From contig QAKR01000033.1 of NCBI GenBank assembly GCA_003343705.1, positions 1-27,540 of the forward strand: a stretch of DNA of 27,540 nt. The letters are read 5' to 3'. The translations under genes and the position numbers were made by a program. The stretch comes from Clostridiales bacterium. Its GTDB lineage: Bacteria > Bacillota > Clostridia > Oscillospirales > UBA644. Below are positions 14,560 to 22,324 of this stretch, piece after piece; the stretch's first letter is position 1, and every line of letters begins with the position of its first letter. The notes under the pieces were generated by a model. That model was not told the origin of the DNA and did no database searches. It saw only the letters and a list, made by a program, of their open reading frames with translations.

Positions 14560-14648
14560 TTGCCATGTAAGAAGGTTTTAATAGTTCCCGCAATGAAAAC
14601 TATTCCCTTACCGTAAAGCGGTATGCGGTCAAGTTGGCAAACGCCAAC
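14560..14648 (+). promoter_or_regulatory. structured gap between rpsJ and rplC
   Basis: Within the 122-nt gap, GTAAG/CTTAC and AATAGTT/AACTATT form a long interrupted hairpin (14567-14610). TTGCCA (14560-14565) can close the whole region with TGGCAA (14635-14640). That closing helix competes with a local hairpin GTTGGC-AAAC-GCCAAC (14633-14648) just before the rplC ribosome-binding site. Two exclusive folds suggest regulation or an RNA processing site. Confidence 0.45.
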
Positions 14649-14672
14649 CAATAACCGAAAGGAGTTTTAACA

Positions 14673-15308
14673 ATGGAAAAAGGTATTATCGGCAGAAAAA
14701 TCGGGATGACCCAACTTTTCACCGAAAACGGCAGCGTCGTTCCCGTAACAGTAATTGAAGCGGGTCCGTGTGCGGTAGTCCAAAAGAAAACCGCTGAAAA
14801 CGACGGTTATTCATCAGTACAGCTCGGCTTTGAGGACATTCGCGAAAAGCTCGTTGTAAAGCCCCGCAAAGGTCAGTTTGACAAAGCGCAGGTAGCTTAC
14901 AAGAGAGTTCTTAAAGAACTTAAACTCGACAACAGCGAAGAGCTCAACGTCGGTGATCTTATTAAAGCAGATGTGTTTGTTCCGGGCGACAAAGTCGATG
15001 TAACAGGCGTAAGCAAAGGTAAAGGTTACCAAGGCACAATTAAGCGTCATGGTTTCCATACTGGTCCTATGGCTCACGGTTCCGGTTATCACAGACACCA
15101 AGGTTCAATGGGTGCGAACACTGATCCTTCAAGAGTTATGAAGGGTAAAGGAATGCCCGGTCACATGGGTTCGGAACAAGTTACAATACAAAACCTCAAT
15201 ATCGTTAAAGTCGATGTTGAAAACAACCTCATAGCAATAAAGGGTGCGATACCCGGTCCTAACGGCGGTCTTGTAGTAGTTAAAACCGCTGTTAAGAAAA
15301 AAGCGTAA
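14673..15308 (+). CDS. rplC: 50S ribosomal protein L3
   Basis: A 211-aa L3, one of the early 23S rRNA-binding proteins that start large-subunit assembly near the peptidyl transferase centre. Recognised by MEKGIIGRKIGMTQLF at the start and the loop segment KGYQGTIKRHGF..GPMAHGSGYHR..GSMGA, with KGKGMPGHMG following. The glutamine in the HRHQGSMG loop is the one methylated in some bacteria. AAAGGAG precedes the ATG. It is separated from rpsJ by a 122-nt structured gap and followed 17 nt later by rplD. Confidence 0.98.
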   Translation: MEKGIIGRKIGMTQLFTENGSVVPVTVIEAGPCAVVQKKTAENDGYSSVQLGFEDIREKLVVKPRKGQFDKAQVAYKRVLKELKLDNSEELNVGDLIKADVFVPGDKVDVTGVSKGKGYQGTIKRHGFHTGPMAHGSGYHRHQGSMGANTDPSRVMKGKGMPGHMGSEQVTIQNLNIVKVDVENNLIAIKGAIPGPNGGLVVVKTAVKKKA

Positions 15309-15325
15309 GGAAGGAGGACAATTAA

Positions 15326-15949
15326 ATGATTAACGTAACAGTATACGACATGAAAGGCAAAGAAGCCGGAACATTAGAACTCAACGAAAGTATTTTCGGC
15401 ATACCCGTTAATATGGTTGTTCTTCACGAAGCAGTAAAGAATTATCTTGCCAATCAAAGACAGGGTACCCAGAGCACACTAACCAGAACTGAAGTCAGAG
15501 GCGGCGGTAGAAAGCCGTGGAGACAAAAGGGAACTGGTAGAGCTCGTCAAGGTTCAACGAGAGCTCCTCAGTGGACACACGGTGGTGTTGCGCTCGGTCC
15601 TAAGCCCCGTTCATACAGATTTTCAATGAATAAAAAGGCAAAAAGACTTGCAATGAAATCTGCGTTTTCCGCTAAGGTTGCAGACGGCAGCATGATCGTT
15701 TTGGATGCTCTTACATTTGACGCACCTAAGACAAAAGAAATGGTAGCCGTTCTTAAAGCACTTAAAGTAGAAGACAAAGCACTTGTTGTTATTCCCGCTC
15801 CTGACGCTAACGTTGTTAAGAGTGTAAAGAATATTGAAGGTGTAAAAACACTTTATGTAAATACATTAAATGTTTATGACATAATGAAACACGACAAGTT
15901 CATTGTTACAAAAGAAGCGATAAGCAAAATTGAGGAGGTGTACGCATAA
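15326..15949 (+). CDS. rplD: 50S ribosomal protein L4
   Basis: A 207-aa L4 with the conserved basic loop that reaches the exit tunnel (RGGGRKPWRQKGTGRARQGS, about 54-73) followed by PQWTHGGVALGPKPRSY. In Escherichia coli L4 also represses its own S10 operon through the mRNA leader, so it is the leading candidate ligand for the structured leader at 13933-14229; that is an analogy, not shown here. GGAGG precedes the ATG. The stop codon overlaps the rplW start codon by one base (TAATG). Confidence 0.98.
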   Translation: MINVTVYDMKGKEAGTLELNESIFGIPVNMVVLHEAVKNYLANQRQGTQSTLTRTEVRGGGRKPWRQKGTGRARQGSTRAPQWTHGGVALGPKPRSYRFSMNKKAKRLAMKSAFSAKVADGSMIVLDALTFDAPKTKEMVAVLKALKVEDKALVVIPAPDANVVKSVKNIEGVKTLYVNTLNVYDIMKHDKFIVTKEAISKIEEVYA

Positions 15950-16245
15950 TGAAATTTGCACAGGATATCATATTGGCCCCGGTTATTACCGAGCGTTCAA
16001 TGTCAATCATTCGCAGCGAGCGTAAGTACACCTTTAAGGTTGCCAAAGACTCAAACAAAATAGAAATTAAAAAAGCGATAGAAGAGTTGTTCAAGGTCAA
16101 AGTTTCTGCAGTAAACGTTATGAATTGCGACGGTAAGGAAAGAAGACAAGGTTACACCAAAGGTAGAACCAGTTCTTATAAAAAAGCAATCGTAACACTT
16201 ACTCAGGATTCTAAAACGATCGATTTCTTCGACAGTCTTATGTAA
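15949..16245 (+). CDS. rplW: 50S ribosomal protein L23
   Basis: A 98-aa L23, located at the tunnel exit, where it docks trigger factor and signal recognition particle. Recognised by IILAPVITERSM near the start, the YTFKVAKDSNKIEIKKAIEE helix region and the conserved NVM..DGK.RR.GYTKGR segment. Its ribosome-binding site (GAGGAGGTG) lies inside the end of rplD and its start codon overlaps the rplD stop codon, giving tight coupling. Confidence 0.97.
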   Translation: MKFAQDIILAPVITERSMSIIRSERKYTFKVAKDSNKIEIKKAIEELFKVKVSAVNVMNCDGKERRQGYTKGRTSSYKKAIVTLTQDSKTIDFFDSLM

Positions 16246-16259
16246 AGGAGTAAAAGATT

Positions 16260-17093
16260 ATGCCTATTAAAGCTTACAAACCGACTACTCCTTCCAGAAG
16301 AGGAATGTCAGTTCTGTCGTTTGAAGAGATAACAAAGAAAACCCCTGAAAGATCTCTTCTTGCGCCTATTAAAAAATATTCCGGTAGAAACAACACCGGT
16401 AAAATTACCGTTCGTCATCAAGGCGGCGGAAACAGAAGAAAGTACAGAATAGTGGATTTCAAAAGAAATCTTACAGATGCTCCCGCAACTGTTATCGGTA
16501 TCGAATACGACCCGAACAGAAGCGCAAACATCGCACTCATTCAGTATGAAAACGGCTCAAAGGCTTATATAATTGCCCCTCAAAAACTTACTGTAGGCGA
16601 TAAAATCGTTTCCGGTAAAGATGCAGACATTAAGCCGGGCAACTGTATGCCAATCGAGTTCATCCCCGTTGGTACATTCATCCACAATATTGAACTTTAT
16701 CCAGGTAAGGGCGCACAGCTTGTAAGAAGTGCTGGCATGGGCGCACAGCTCATGGCAAAAGAAAACGGCTATGCTCAGGTAAGACTTCCCTCCGGTGAAG
16801 TTCGTATGATAAGAATTAACTGCAAAGCCACAATCGGTGTCGTTGGTAATACAGACCACGAAAACGTTAAAAGAGGTAAAGCAGGTAAAACCCGTCATCT
16901 CGGCGTTCGTCCTACTGTTCGCGGCTCGGTCATGAACCCCTGCGATCACCCGCACGGCGGTGGTGAAGGTAAATCTCCGGTCGGCAGACCCGGCCCTGTA
17001 ACTCCGTGGGGCAAGCCCGCACTTGGTTACAAGACTCGTTCCAAGAAGAACAAGTCAAACAAATTTATCGTAAAACGCAGAAATGCGAAATAG
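16260..17093 (+). CDS. rplB: 50S ribosomal protein L2
   Basis: A 277-aa L2, the normal length. It binds 23S rRNA near the peptidyl transferase centre and is needed for subunit association. Characteristic segments are YKPTTPSRRGMSVL, the NNTGKITVRHQGGGNRRKYR region, and the C-terminal NPCDHPHGGGEGKSPVGRPGPVTPWGKPALGYKTR. The histidine of HPHGGGEG is the residue linked to activity in other species. AAAGGAG precedes the ATG; it is 14 nt after rplW. Confidence 0.99.
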   Translation: MPIKAYKPTTPSRRGMSVLSFEEITKKTPERSLLAPIKKYSGRNNTGKITVRHQGGGNRRKYRIVDFKRNLTDAPATVIGIEYDPNRSANIALIQYENGSKAYIIAPQKLTVGDKIVSGKDADIKPGNCMPIEFIPVGTFIHNIELYPGKGAQLVRSAGMGAQLMAKENGYAQVRLPSGEVRMIRINCKATIGVVGNTDHENVKRGKAGKTRHLGVRPTVRGSVMNPCDHPHGGGEGKSPVGRPGPVTPWGKPALGYKTRSKKNKSNKFIVKRRNAK

Positions 17094-17107
17094 GAGGTGC
17101 TTAGAAG

Positions 17108-17389
17108 ATGGGAAGAAGCGTTAAAAAAGGTCCTTACGTCGAGGCTTCACTTATGAAGAAAGTCGTCGATATGAACAGCAAAAACGAAAAACGTGTTTTA
17201 AAGACATGGTCAAGAGCATCTACAATATTCCCCGATTTCGTAGGGCACACCTTTGCGGTACATGACGGAAGAAAACATGTTCCTGTATATGTAACTGAGG
17301 ATATGGTTGGTCATAAATTGGGCGAATTCGCTCCCACACGTTTGTTCCGCGGTCACGCCGGTTCGAAAACATCGAACAACGGTAAGTAA
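17108..17389 (+). CDS. rpsS: 30S ribosomal protein S19
   Basis: A 93-aa S19 of normal length. It sits in the head of the small subunit with S13 near the A and P sites. Start MGRSVKKGPYVEASLMKKV and the segments KTWSRASTIFPDFVGHTFAVHDGRKHVPVYVTEDMVGHKLGEFAPTR are diagnostic. TAGGAGG 8 nt before the ATG lies at the end of rplB, giving a 14-nt spacing between genes. Confidence 0.98.
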   Translation: MGRSVKKGPYVEASLMKKVVDMNSKNEKRVLKTWSRASTIFPDFVGHTFAVHDGRKHVPVYVTEDMVGHKLGEFAPTRLFRGHAGSKTSNNGK

Positions 17390-17417
17390 GTCGCTGATAG
17401 GAGGATAAAAAGTAATT

Positions 17418-17753
17418 ATGGAAGCAAAAGCTTATTTAAGAGACCTTCGCATTACCCCGAGAAAGGTCAAAATAGTTCTTGATCTTATCAGGAACAAACC
17501 TCTCGGTGAAGCGTTGGCAATTCTTGAGCATACTCCGAAGGCGGCCTCCGAACCGATTAGCAAGCTTGTTAAGTCGGCAGCGGCCAACGCGGAGAACAAT
17601 CACAGCATGGATGTCTCTAAATTGTACGTAAAAACTTGTTTCGTAGATCCTGCGCGTATGCTTAAACGCACAATGCCCAGAGGCAGAGGAAGCGCAGACA
17701 GAATTCTGAAGAGAGCATCGCACATCACGATGATTCTCGCAGAAAAAGAATAA
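17418..17753 (+). CDS. rplV: 50S ribosomal protein L22
   Basis: A 111-aa L22. It contacts all 23S domains and its long beta hairpin lines the exit tunnel opposite L4. Recognised by LRDLRITPRKVKIVLDLIRNKP near the start, NAENNHSMD, and the hairpin region PARMLKRTMPRGRGSADRILKR..HITMILAE. The hairpin has no obvious insertion or deletion of the kind linked to macrolide resistance. A GGAGG site lies 13 nt upstream of the ATG, slightly long spacing. Confidence 0.97.
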   Translation: MEAKAYLRDLRITPRKVKIVLDLIRNKPLGEALAILEHTPKAASEPISKLVKSAAANAENNHSMDVSKLYVKTCFVDPARMLKRTMPRGRGSADRILKRASHITMILAEKE

Positions 17754-17770
17754 GAAAGGAGTAAACACAG

Positions 17771-18466
17771 ATGGGACAGAAAGTAAATCCACACGGTCTT
17801 CGTGTAGGCATCATTCGCAATTGGGACTCCAGATGGTTTGCTCGTGACGACAAGTTCGGAGACCTCGTTGTTGAAGATGATAAAATCAGAAAATTTATAA
17901 AGTCTAAAATCGCATCTGCGGGTATCCCGAAGATAGAGATTGAAAGACTTGCCGGTGACAGAGTGAAAATATTCATTCATTGCGCAAGACCGGGCGCAGT
18001 TATTGGTAAGAACGGCCAAGAAATTGAAAAGCTCAGAACAAGTCTTCAAGCTTTGATTAAAAAGCCCGTTTCTCTTACTATAGCAGAAGAAAAGAGAGTT
18101 GACCTCAACGCACAGCTTGTTGCAGAGAGAATCGCTCTTGATCTCGAAAAGAGAATATCTTTCAGACGCGCAACTCGTCAAGCAATTGACAGAGCTATGA
18201 AAATGGGCGCTAAAGGTATAAAAACATGCGTATCTGGCCGTTTAGGCGGTGCAGAAATCGCAAGAACGGAGCATTATCATGAGGGAACAATTCCTCTTCA
18301 GACACTCCGTGCAGATATTGATTACGGCTTTGCTGAGGCGCACACGACTTATGGTCGTATAGGCGTTAAAGTTTGGATTTACAAAGGTGAAATCCTCAAT
18401 GCCGGCAAGAAACTTGAGACAAGGGAGGATAACCGCAATGTTAATGCCAAAAAGAGTAAAATATAG
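17771..18466 (+). CDS. rpsC: 30S ribosomal protein S3
   Basis: A 231-aa S3 forming part of the mRNA entry channel. The N-terminal MGQKVNPHGLRVGIIRNWDSRWFA is diagnostic. The KH domain contains CARPGAVIGKNGQEIEKL (GxxG loop), and the C-terminal domain has RRATRQAIDRAMKMGAKGIK and GRLGGAEIAR. The C-terminal tail ends ETREDNRNVNAKKSKI. Its last 29 nt overlap the start of rplP in another frame. Confidence 0.98.
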   Translation: MGQKVNPHGLRVGIIRNWDSRWFARDDKFGDLVVEDDKIRKFIKSKIASAGIPKIEIERLAGDRVKIFIHCARPGAVIGKNGQEIEKLRTSLQALIKKPVSLTIAEEKRVDLNAQLVAERIALDLEKRISFRRATRQAIDRAMKMGAKGIKTCVSGRLGGAEIARTEHYHEGTIPLQTLRADIDYGFAEAHTTYGRIGVKVWIYKGEILNAGKKLETREDNRNVNAKKSKI

Positions 18467-18878
18467 ACGTGTTCATCGCGGACGCATGAAGGGCCTTGCC
18501 ACAAGAGGCAATAAGATTACAAGCGGAGATTACGGTCTTGTAGCTCTTGAACCGTCATGGATCACTTCCAACCAGATCGAAGCTGCCCGTATCGCTATGA
18601 CGCGTTACATCAAAAGAGGCGGTAAGGTTTGGATAAAAATCTTCCCCGACAAACCGGTTACAGAAAAACCTGCTGAAACACGAATGGGTTCCGGTAAAGG
18701 TTCTCCTGAGTACTGGGTAGCAGTTGTTAAGCCGGGCAGAGTAATGTTCGAAATGCAGGGTGTTGCTGAAGAAGTTGCAAGAGAAGCTATGCGTCTTGCA
18801 AGCCACAAGCTCCCGATTAAATGTAAATTCGTTAAGAAATCCGATTTCGAAACGCTTTCCGATGGAGGTGACGCGTGA
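18438..18878 (+). CDS. rplP: 50S ribosomal protein L16
   Basis: A 146-aa L16, which helps position tRNA in the A site. Start MLMPKRVKYRRVHRGRMKG matches the family. Other marks are SWITSNQIEAARIAMTRYIKRGGKVWIKIFPDKP and MGSGKGSPEYWVAVVKPGRVMFE. The frame is open from 18387, but GGAGG at 18424-18428 and the family start place the beginning at 18438, inside the end of rpsC. The 29-nt overlap implies translational coupling. Its stop overlaps the rpmC start (TGATG). Confidence 0.97.
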   Translation: MLMPKRVKYRRVHRGRMKGLATRGNKITSGDYGLVALEPSWITSNQIEAARIAMTRYIKRGGKVWIKIFPDKPVTEKPAETRMGSGKGSPEYWVAVVKPGRVMFEMQGVAEEVAREAMRLASHKLPIKCKFVKKSDFETLSDGGDA

Positions 18879-19081
18879 TGAAAGAGAAAGAATTAAAAGA
18901 GTTAAAAGCCATGACTGTGGCTGATCTCGAAAAGAAGCTTAAAGACCTCAAAGAGGAAATTTTTGCTCTTCGTTTCCAGCACGCGACCAAGCAGTTGGAA
19001 AATCCTATGCGCATTACAACAGTGCGTAAGGACATCGCCAGAGTAAAAACCATTCTTCGCGAAAAACAGATCAACGGTTGA
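18878..19081 (+). CDS. rpmC: 50S ribosomal protein L29
   Basis: A 67-aa L29, a helical hairpin at the tunnel exit next to L23. Recognised by ELKAMTVADLEKKLKDLKEEIFALRFQ and the C-terminal NPMRITTVRKDIARVKTILREK. A GTG at 18875 is in frame, but the ATG at 18878 overlapping the rplP stop codon, with TGGAGG before it, is the likely start. Confidence 0.96.
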   Translation: MKEKELKELKAMTVADLEKKLKDLKEEIFALRFQHATKQLENPMRITTVRKDIARVKTILREKQING

Positions 19082-19099
19082 TGAAGGAGGTTTATAACG

Positions 19100-19357
19100 A
19101 TGAGTGAAAGAAATCTTAGAAAAGTAAGAACAGGCAAAGTTGTTTCAGATAAAATGGATAAAACCGTCGTAGTTGCTATAATGGAGAATGAAAGACATCC
19201 TCTTTATAAGAAAGTTATGAAGAAGACTATCAAACTCAAAGCACACGACGAAAACAATGAATGCAAAATCGGCGACAAAGTTACGATTATGGAAACAAGA
19301 CCGCTTTCCAGAGACAAAAGATGGCGTCTTGTTAATATAGTCGAAAAAGCAAAATAG
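19100..19357 (+). CDS. rpsQ: 30S ribosomal protein S17
   Basis: An 85-aa S17, an OB-fold protein binding 16S rRNA early in assembly. Marks: RKVRTGKVVSDKMDKTVVVAI, HPLYKKVMKKTIKLKAHDE and the closing ETRPLSRDKRWRLVNIVEKAK. AAGGAGG precedes the ATG. It is followed by an 84-nt gap with a GNRA-type hairpin before rplN, the classic end of the S10 operon segment. Confidence 0.97.
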   Translation: MSERNLRKVRTGKVVSDKMDKTVVVAIMENERHPLYKKVMKKTIKLKAHDENNECKIGDKVTIMETRPLSRDKRWRLVNIVEKAK

Positions 19358-19361
19358 TTTT

Positions 19362-19396
19362 GCTTTACGTGCGTTTTCCCGAAAGGGCGCGAAAGC
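19362..19396 (+). promoter_or_regulatory. GNRA-capped hairpin between rpsQ and rplN
   Basis: GCTTT/AAAGC, GCG/CGC and CCC-GAAA-GGG stack into one interrupted stem in the gap between the S10 and spc segments. No T-tract follows, so it is not a terminator. It marks the junction where an operon boundary exists in other bacteria, and may be an mRNA processing or regulatory structure. Confidence 0.35.
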
Positions 19397-19441
19397 GAGT
19401 ACGAGTTAATAAAAGCGAAGTAACAAAAAGGAGAAATTCTT

Positions 19442-19810
19442 ATGATTCAACAACAGACTTATCTCCAGGTTGCCGATAACACAGGCGCAAAGGAAATCAT
19501 GTGCATTCGTGTTTTAGGCGGATCAGGGAGAAAATACGCTAACATCGGTGACGTTATCGTAGCCTCGGTCAAAAAGGCCACACCGAGCGGCGCTGTCAAA
19601 AAAGGTGATGTTGTCAAAGCTGTAGTTGTACGCAGCGTTAAAGGCATGCGCAGAGCAGACGGCTCCTACATCAAATTTGACGAGAATGCCGCAGTTATAA
19701 TAAAAGACGACAAAAACCCGCGTGGAACCCGTATCTTTGGGCCCATTGCCAGAGAGTTAAGAGATAAAGAATATACAAAAATTCTTTCTCTTGCTCCCGA
19801 AGTACTGTAA
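19442..19810 (+). CDS. rplN: 50S ribosomal protein L14
   Basis: A 122-aa L14 of standard length. It contributes to intersubunit bridges with L19 and is the binding site of the silencing factor RsfS. Diagnostic text: MIQQQTYLQVADNTGAKEIMCIRVLGGS, KKGDVVKAVVVRS and FDENAAVIIKDDKNPRGTRIFGPIARELR. AAGGAG precedes the ATG. It is the first gene of the spc segment, 84 nt after rpsQ. Confidence 0.98.
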   Translation: MIQQQTYLQVADNTGAKEIMCIRVLGGSGRKYANIGDVIVASVKKATPSGAVKKGDVVKAVVVRSVKGMRRADGSYIKFDENAAVIIKDDKNPRGTRIFGPIARELRDKEYTKILSLAPEVL

Positions 19811-19824
19811 GGAGGTAGCGTCAT

Positions 19825-20151
19825 ATGAATACATTACATGTTAAAACAGGCGATACCGTACAGGTTATCTCCGGTAGAAGTAAAGGCGGAAAAGGTAAGG
19901 TTATGGCTGTTTCTCCGAAAGAGAACAAAGTTATAATTGAAGGCGTAAACAAAGTTACCAAACACGTCAAACCCAAGAAGCAGGGTGAAGTTGGCGGAAT
20001 CGTTGAGGTTGAAGGCCCTCTTTATGCTTGCAAGGTTATGCTTGTTTGCCCTAAATGCGGCAAGCCGACCCGTGTAGGTGTTAAGGTTGAAACCAAAGGC
20101 GATAAACAAATAAAAACAAGGTATTGCAAAAAATGCAATGCCAAAATATAA
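19825..20151 (+). CDS. rplX: 50S ribosomal protein L24
   Basis: A 108-aa L24, an assembly initiator near the tunnel exit. The KOW motif is at the start (MNTLHVKTGDTVQVISGRSKGGKGKV). GVNKVTKHVKPKKQGEVGGI follows. The C-terminus has CPKC and CKKC pairs that could bind zinc, a feature found in many L24 proteins. GGAGG precedes the ATG; 14 nt after rplN. Confidence 0.97.
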   Translation: MNTLHVKTGDTVQVISGRSKGGKGKVMAVSPKENKVIIEGVNKVTKHVKPKKQGEVGGIVEVEGPLYACKVMLVCPKCGKPTRVGVKVETKGDKQIKTRYCKKCNAKI

Positions 20152-20169
20152 CAACGGAGGAGTAATAGA

Positions 20170-20709
20170 ATGTCAAGATTAAAAGAAATGTACGTTAAAG
20201 ACGTTGCTCCCGCGTTGATGAAAAAATTTGAATACAAAAGCGTTATGCAGATCCCGAAGATTGACAAAATTGTCATAAATGTAGGCTGCGGCGACGCTAA
20301 AGACAATTCAAAGGTCATTGAAAATGTAATAGGTGAGCTTGGTATTATAACAGGGCAAAAAGCTATTGAATGTAAGGCAAGAAAATCAGTCGCAAACTTC
20401 AAACTCCGTAAAGGAATGCCAATTGGTGTTAAAGTTACTCTTAGAGGCGCTAAGATGTACGAGTTTCTGGACAGACTTTTCAACATTGCACTCCCGAGAG
20501 TTCGTGACTTTAGAGGAATAAACCCCAACTCCTTCGATGGCCGCGGAAATTATTCTTTCGGTATTAAAGAACAGTTGATATTCCCTGAAATCGATTTTGA
20601 TAAAGTCGATAAAGTCAGAGGTATGGACATAATGATAGTGACAACAGCAACCCGCGACGAGGATGCAAAAGAGCTTCTCGAATTGATGGGCGCACCGTTT
20701 GCCAAGTAA
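20170..20709 (+). CDS. rplE: 50S ribosomal protein L5
   Basis: A 179-aa L5 that binds 5S rRNA and contacts the P-site tRNA. Marks: SVMQIPKIDKIVINVGCGDA, the ITGQKAIECKARKSVANFKLRKGMPIGVKVTLRG stretch, FDGRGNYSFGIKEQLIFPEI and the final MDIMIVTTATRDEDAKELLELMGAPF. GGAGG precedes the ATG. The rpsN ribosome-binding site overlaps its stop codon. Confidence 0.98.
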   Translation: MSRLKEMYVKDVAPALMKKFEYKSVMQIPKIDKIVINVGCGDAKDNSKVIENVIGELGIITGQKAIECKARKSVANFKLRKGMPIGVKVTLRGAKMYEFLDRLFNIALPRVRDFRGINPNSFDGRGNYSFGIKEQLIFPEIDFDKVDKVRGMDIMIVTTATRDEDAKELLELMGAPFAK

Positions 20710-20725
20710 GGAGGAGATCATTAAA

Positions 20726-20911
20726 ATGGCTAAAATGTCAATGAAATTAAAGCAACAGAGACCGGCAAAGTATTCTGCCAGAGCTTATAACAGATGCAAG
20801 ATCTGCGGAAGACCCCACGGTTATTTGAGAAAGTACGGAATATGCCGTATTTGTTTCAGAGAACTTGCTTATAAAGGTCAAATCCCCGGCGTTAAAAAGG
20901 CAAGCTGGTAA
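20726..20911 (+). CDS. rpsN: 30S ribosomal protein S14, zinc-binding type
   Basis: A 61-aa S14 of the short zinc-containing form, with C24, C27, C40 and C43 in CKIC and CRIC. Helps assemble the small-subunit head. The frame is open from 20699, overlapping rplE, but AAGGAGGAG before ATG 20726 and the family start (MAKMSMKLKQQRPAKYSARAYNRC) settle the beginning. No zinc-independent copy is present in the window. Confidence 0.97.
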   Translation: MAKMSMKLKQQRPAKYSARAYNRCKICGRPHGYLRKYGICRICFRELAYKGQIPGVKKASW

Positions 20912-20935
20912 AAATAAATCAGGAGGTAGCTCGAT

Positions 20936-21334
20936 ATGAATACAACGGATCCTATTGCAGATATGTTGACACGTATCAGAAACGCAAGTTCTGCTAAGCA
21001 CGAAAGCGTTGAAATTCCTGCGTCAAACATGAAAAAAGAGATTGCTCAAATTCTTGTTGATGAAGGATACGTTAAATCCTTTAATGTAATCGATGACGGA
21101 AAACAGGGTATTATCAAGGTCTTCTTGAAATACGGTGTAAACAAGTCAAAGGTTATTCAAGGTATTAAACGCGTTTCTAAGCCCGGCTTGCGTATGTACG
21201 TGGGGAGCAAAGAAGTTCCGAAGGTTATGAGAGGACTTGGTATTGCGATCGTTTCAACATCCAAGGGTATCATGACAGACAAAGCCGCACGCAAAGAAAA
21301 CGTCGGCGGCGAAGTTTTAGCGTTTGTATGGTAA
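20936..21334 (+). CDS. rpsH: 30S ribosomal protein S8
   Basis: A 132-aa S8, a central-domain assembly protein. In Escherichia coli it also represses the spc operon at the rplE message; I did not look for such a site in detail here. Marks: TDPIADMLTRIRNASSAKHESVEIPASNMKKEIAQIL and the C-terminal GIAIVSTSKGIMTDKAARKENVGGEVLAFVW. GGAGG precedes the ATG. Confidence 0.98.
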   Translation: MNTTDPIADMLTRIRNASSAKHESVEIPASNMKKEIAQILVDEGYVKSFNVIDDGKQGIIKVFLKYGVNKSKVIQGIKRVSKPGLRMYVGSKEVPKVMRGLGIAIVSTSKGIMTDKAARKENVGGEVLAFVW

Positions 21335-21355
21335 AAAAAATCGGAGGTTAACAAG

Positions 21356-21898
21356 ATGTCAAGAATTGGTAGAAAACCTATTAATATACCCGCCGGTGTC
21401 ACAGTTACGCTGGCGTCCGATAATACGATTACCGTTAAAGGGCCTAAAGGTACTCTCGAACAAAAGATGAATGCCCAGATGGCTATTAAAATAGACGGAG
21501 ACGTAATTACGGTTGAACGTCCGTCCGAGGATAAGCTTCATCGCTCCTTGCACGGCTTGACAAGAACCTTGATTGCAAATATGATTGAGGGCGTAACAAA
21601 CGGTTACACAAAGTCCCTTGAGATTCAAGGTGTCGGTTACAGAGTTCAAAAACAGGGTAACACAGCTGTTTTAACAATTGGATATTCTCATCCGGTTGTT
21701 ATAGAAGAAATTCCGGGTATCAGCATTGATATTCCCAATGCCACAACAATTGTCATAACCGGTGCCAATAAACAAAAGGTAGGACAGTTTGCTGCAGAGA
21801 TCCGCAGTAAGAGACCGCCCGAACCGTATCATGGTAAAGGTATCAGATACGCAGGCGAGCGTGTAAAACTTAAAGCGGGTAAATCGGGCAAAAAATAA
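21356..21898 (+). CDS. rplF: 50S ribosomal protein L6
   Basis: A 180-aa L6 with two related alpha/beta domains, located at the base of the L7/L12 stalk near the factor-binding site. Marks: MSRIGRKPINIPAGVTV, VKGPKGTL, RSLHGLTRTLIANMIEGVTNGY, and the C-terminal KPPEPYHGKGIRYAGE-like segment (here RPPEPYHGKGIRYAGERVKLKAGKSGKK). GGAGG precedes the ATG. Confidence 0.98.
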   Translation: MSRIGRKPINIPAGVTVTLASDNTITVKGPKGTLEQKMNAQMAIKIDGDVITVERPSEDKLHRSLHGLTRTLIANMIEGVTNGYTKSLEIQGVGYRVQKQGNTAVLTIGYSHPVVIEEIPGISIDIPNATTIVITGANKQKVGQFAAEIRSKRPPEPYHGKGIRYAGERVKLKAGKSGKK

Positions 21899-21938
21899 AC
21901 CGTAAAATAATGCTCTCAAGGAGGTTCACAAGTTAGTT

Positions 21939-22298
21939 ATGGTTAGCAGAAAAGATTCCAACAAAGCAAGACTTCAAAGACACAGACGTGTCCGTGGCAA
22001 GATCAGCGGAACCGGCGCTTGCCCCCGTCTTAACGTTTACAGATCTTTGAAAAATATATATGCTCAAATTATTGATGACGTAACCGGTAAAACTTTGGTC
22101 TCGTATTCGACGGCCAGCAAAGAGTTTAACGGCTACGGCGGAAACAAAGATGCAGCAAGCCTCGTAGGTAAAAAAATCGCCGAGCTTGCAAAAGCAAAAG
22201 GTATTGAAGATGTCGTTTTCGACAGAGGCGGTTATTTGTATCACGGAAGAGTAAAAGAACTTGCAGAAGGCGCCAGAGAAGGCGGCCTAAAGTTCTGA
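21939..22298 (+). CDS. rplR: 50S ribosomal protein L18
   Basis: A 119-aa L18, which binds 5S rRNA with L5. Marks: NKARLQRHRRVRGKISGT, RLNVYRSLKNIYAQIIDD and the closing FDRGGYLYHGRVKELAEGAREGGLKF. The GGAGG at 21920-21924 is 14 nt from the ATG, longer than usual, and no closer in-frame start exists. The N-terminus fits the family, so the start is kept. Confidence 0.97.
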   Translation: MVSRKDSNKARLQRHRRVRGKISGTGACPRLNVYRSLKNIYAQIIDDVTGKTLVSYSTASKEFNGYGGNKDAASLVGKKIAELAKAKGIEDVVFDRGGYLYHGRVKELAEGAREGGLKF

Positions 22299-22324
22299 TG
22301 AGTTTAAGGAGGATTTATTAAACA

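Noticed and set aside
14814..15101. Long open frames on the opposite strand of ribosomal protein genes (this and many others).
   Set aside because: They lack ribosome-binding sites and family similarity and are shadows of the coding strand.
18438..18466. 29-nt overlap between rpsC and rplP, considered as a possible frameshift or annotation error.
   Set aside because: Both ends match their families and the ribosome-binding site is good; overlap at this position is ordinary translational coupling.
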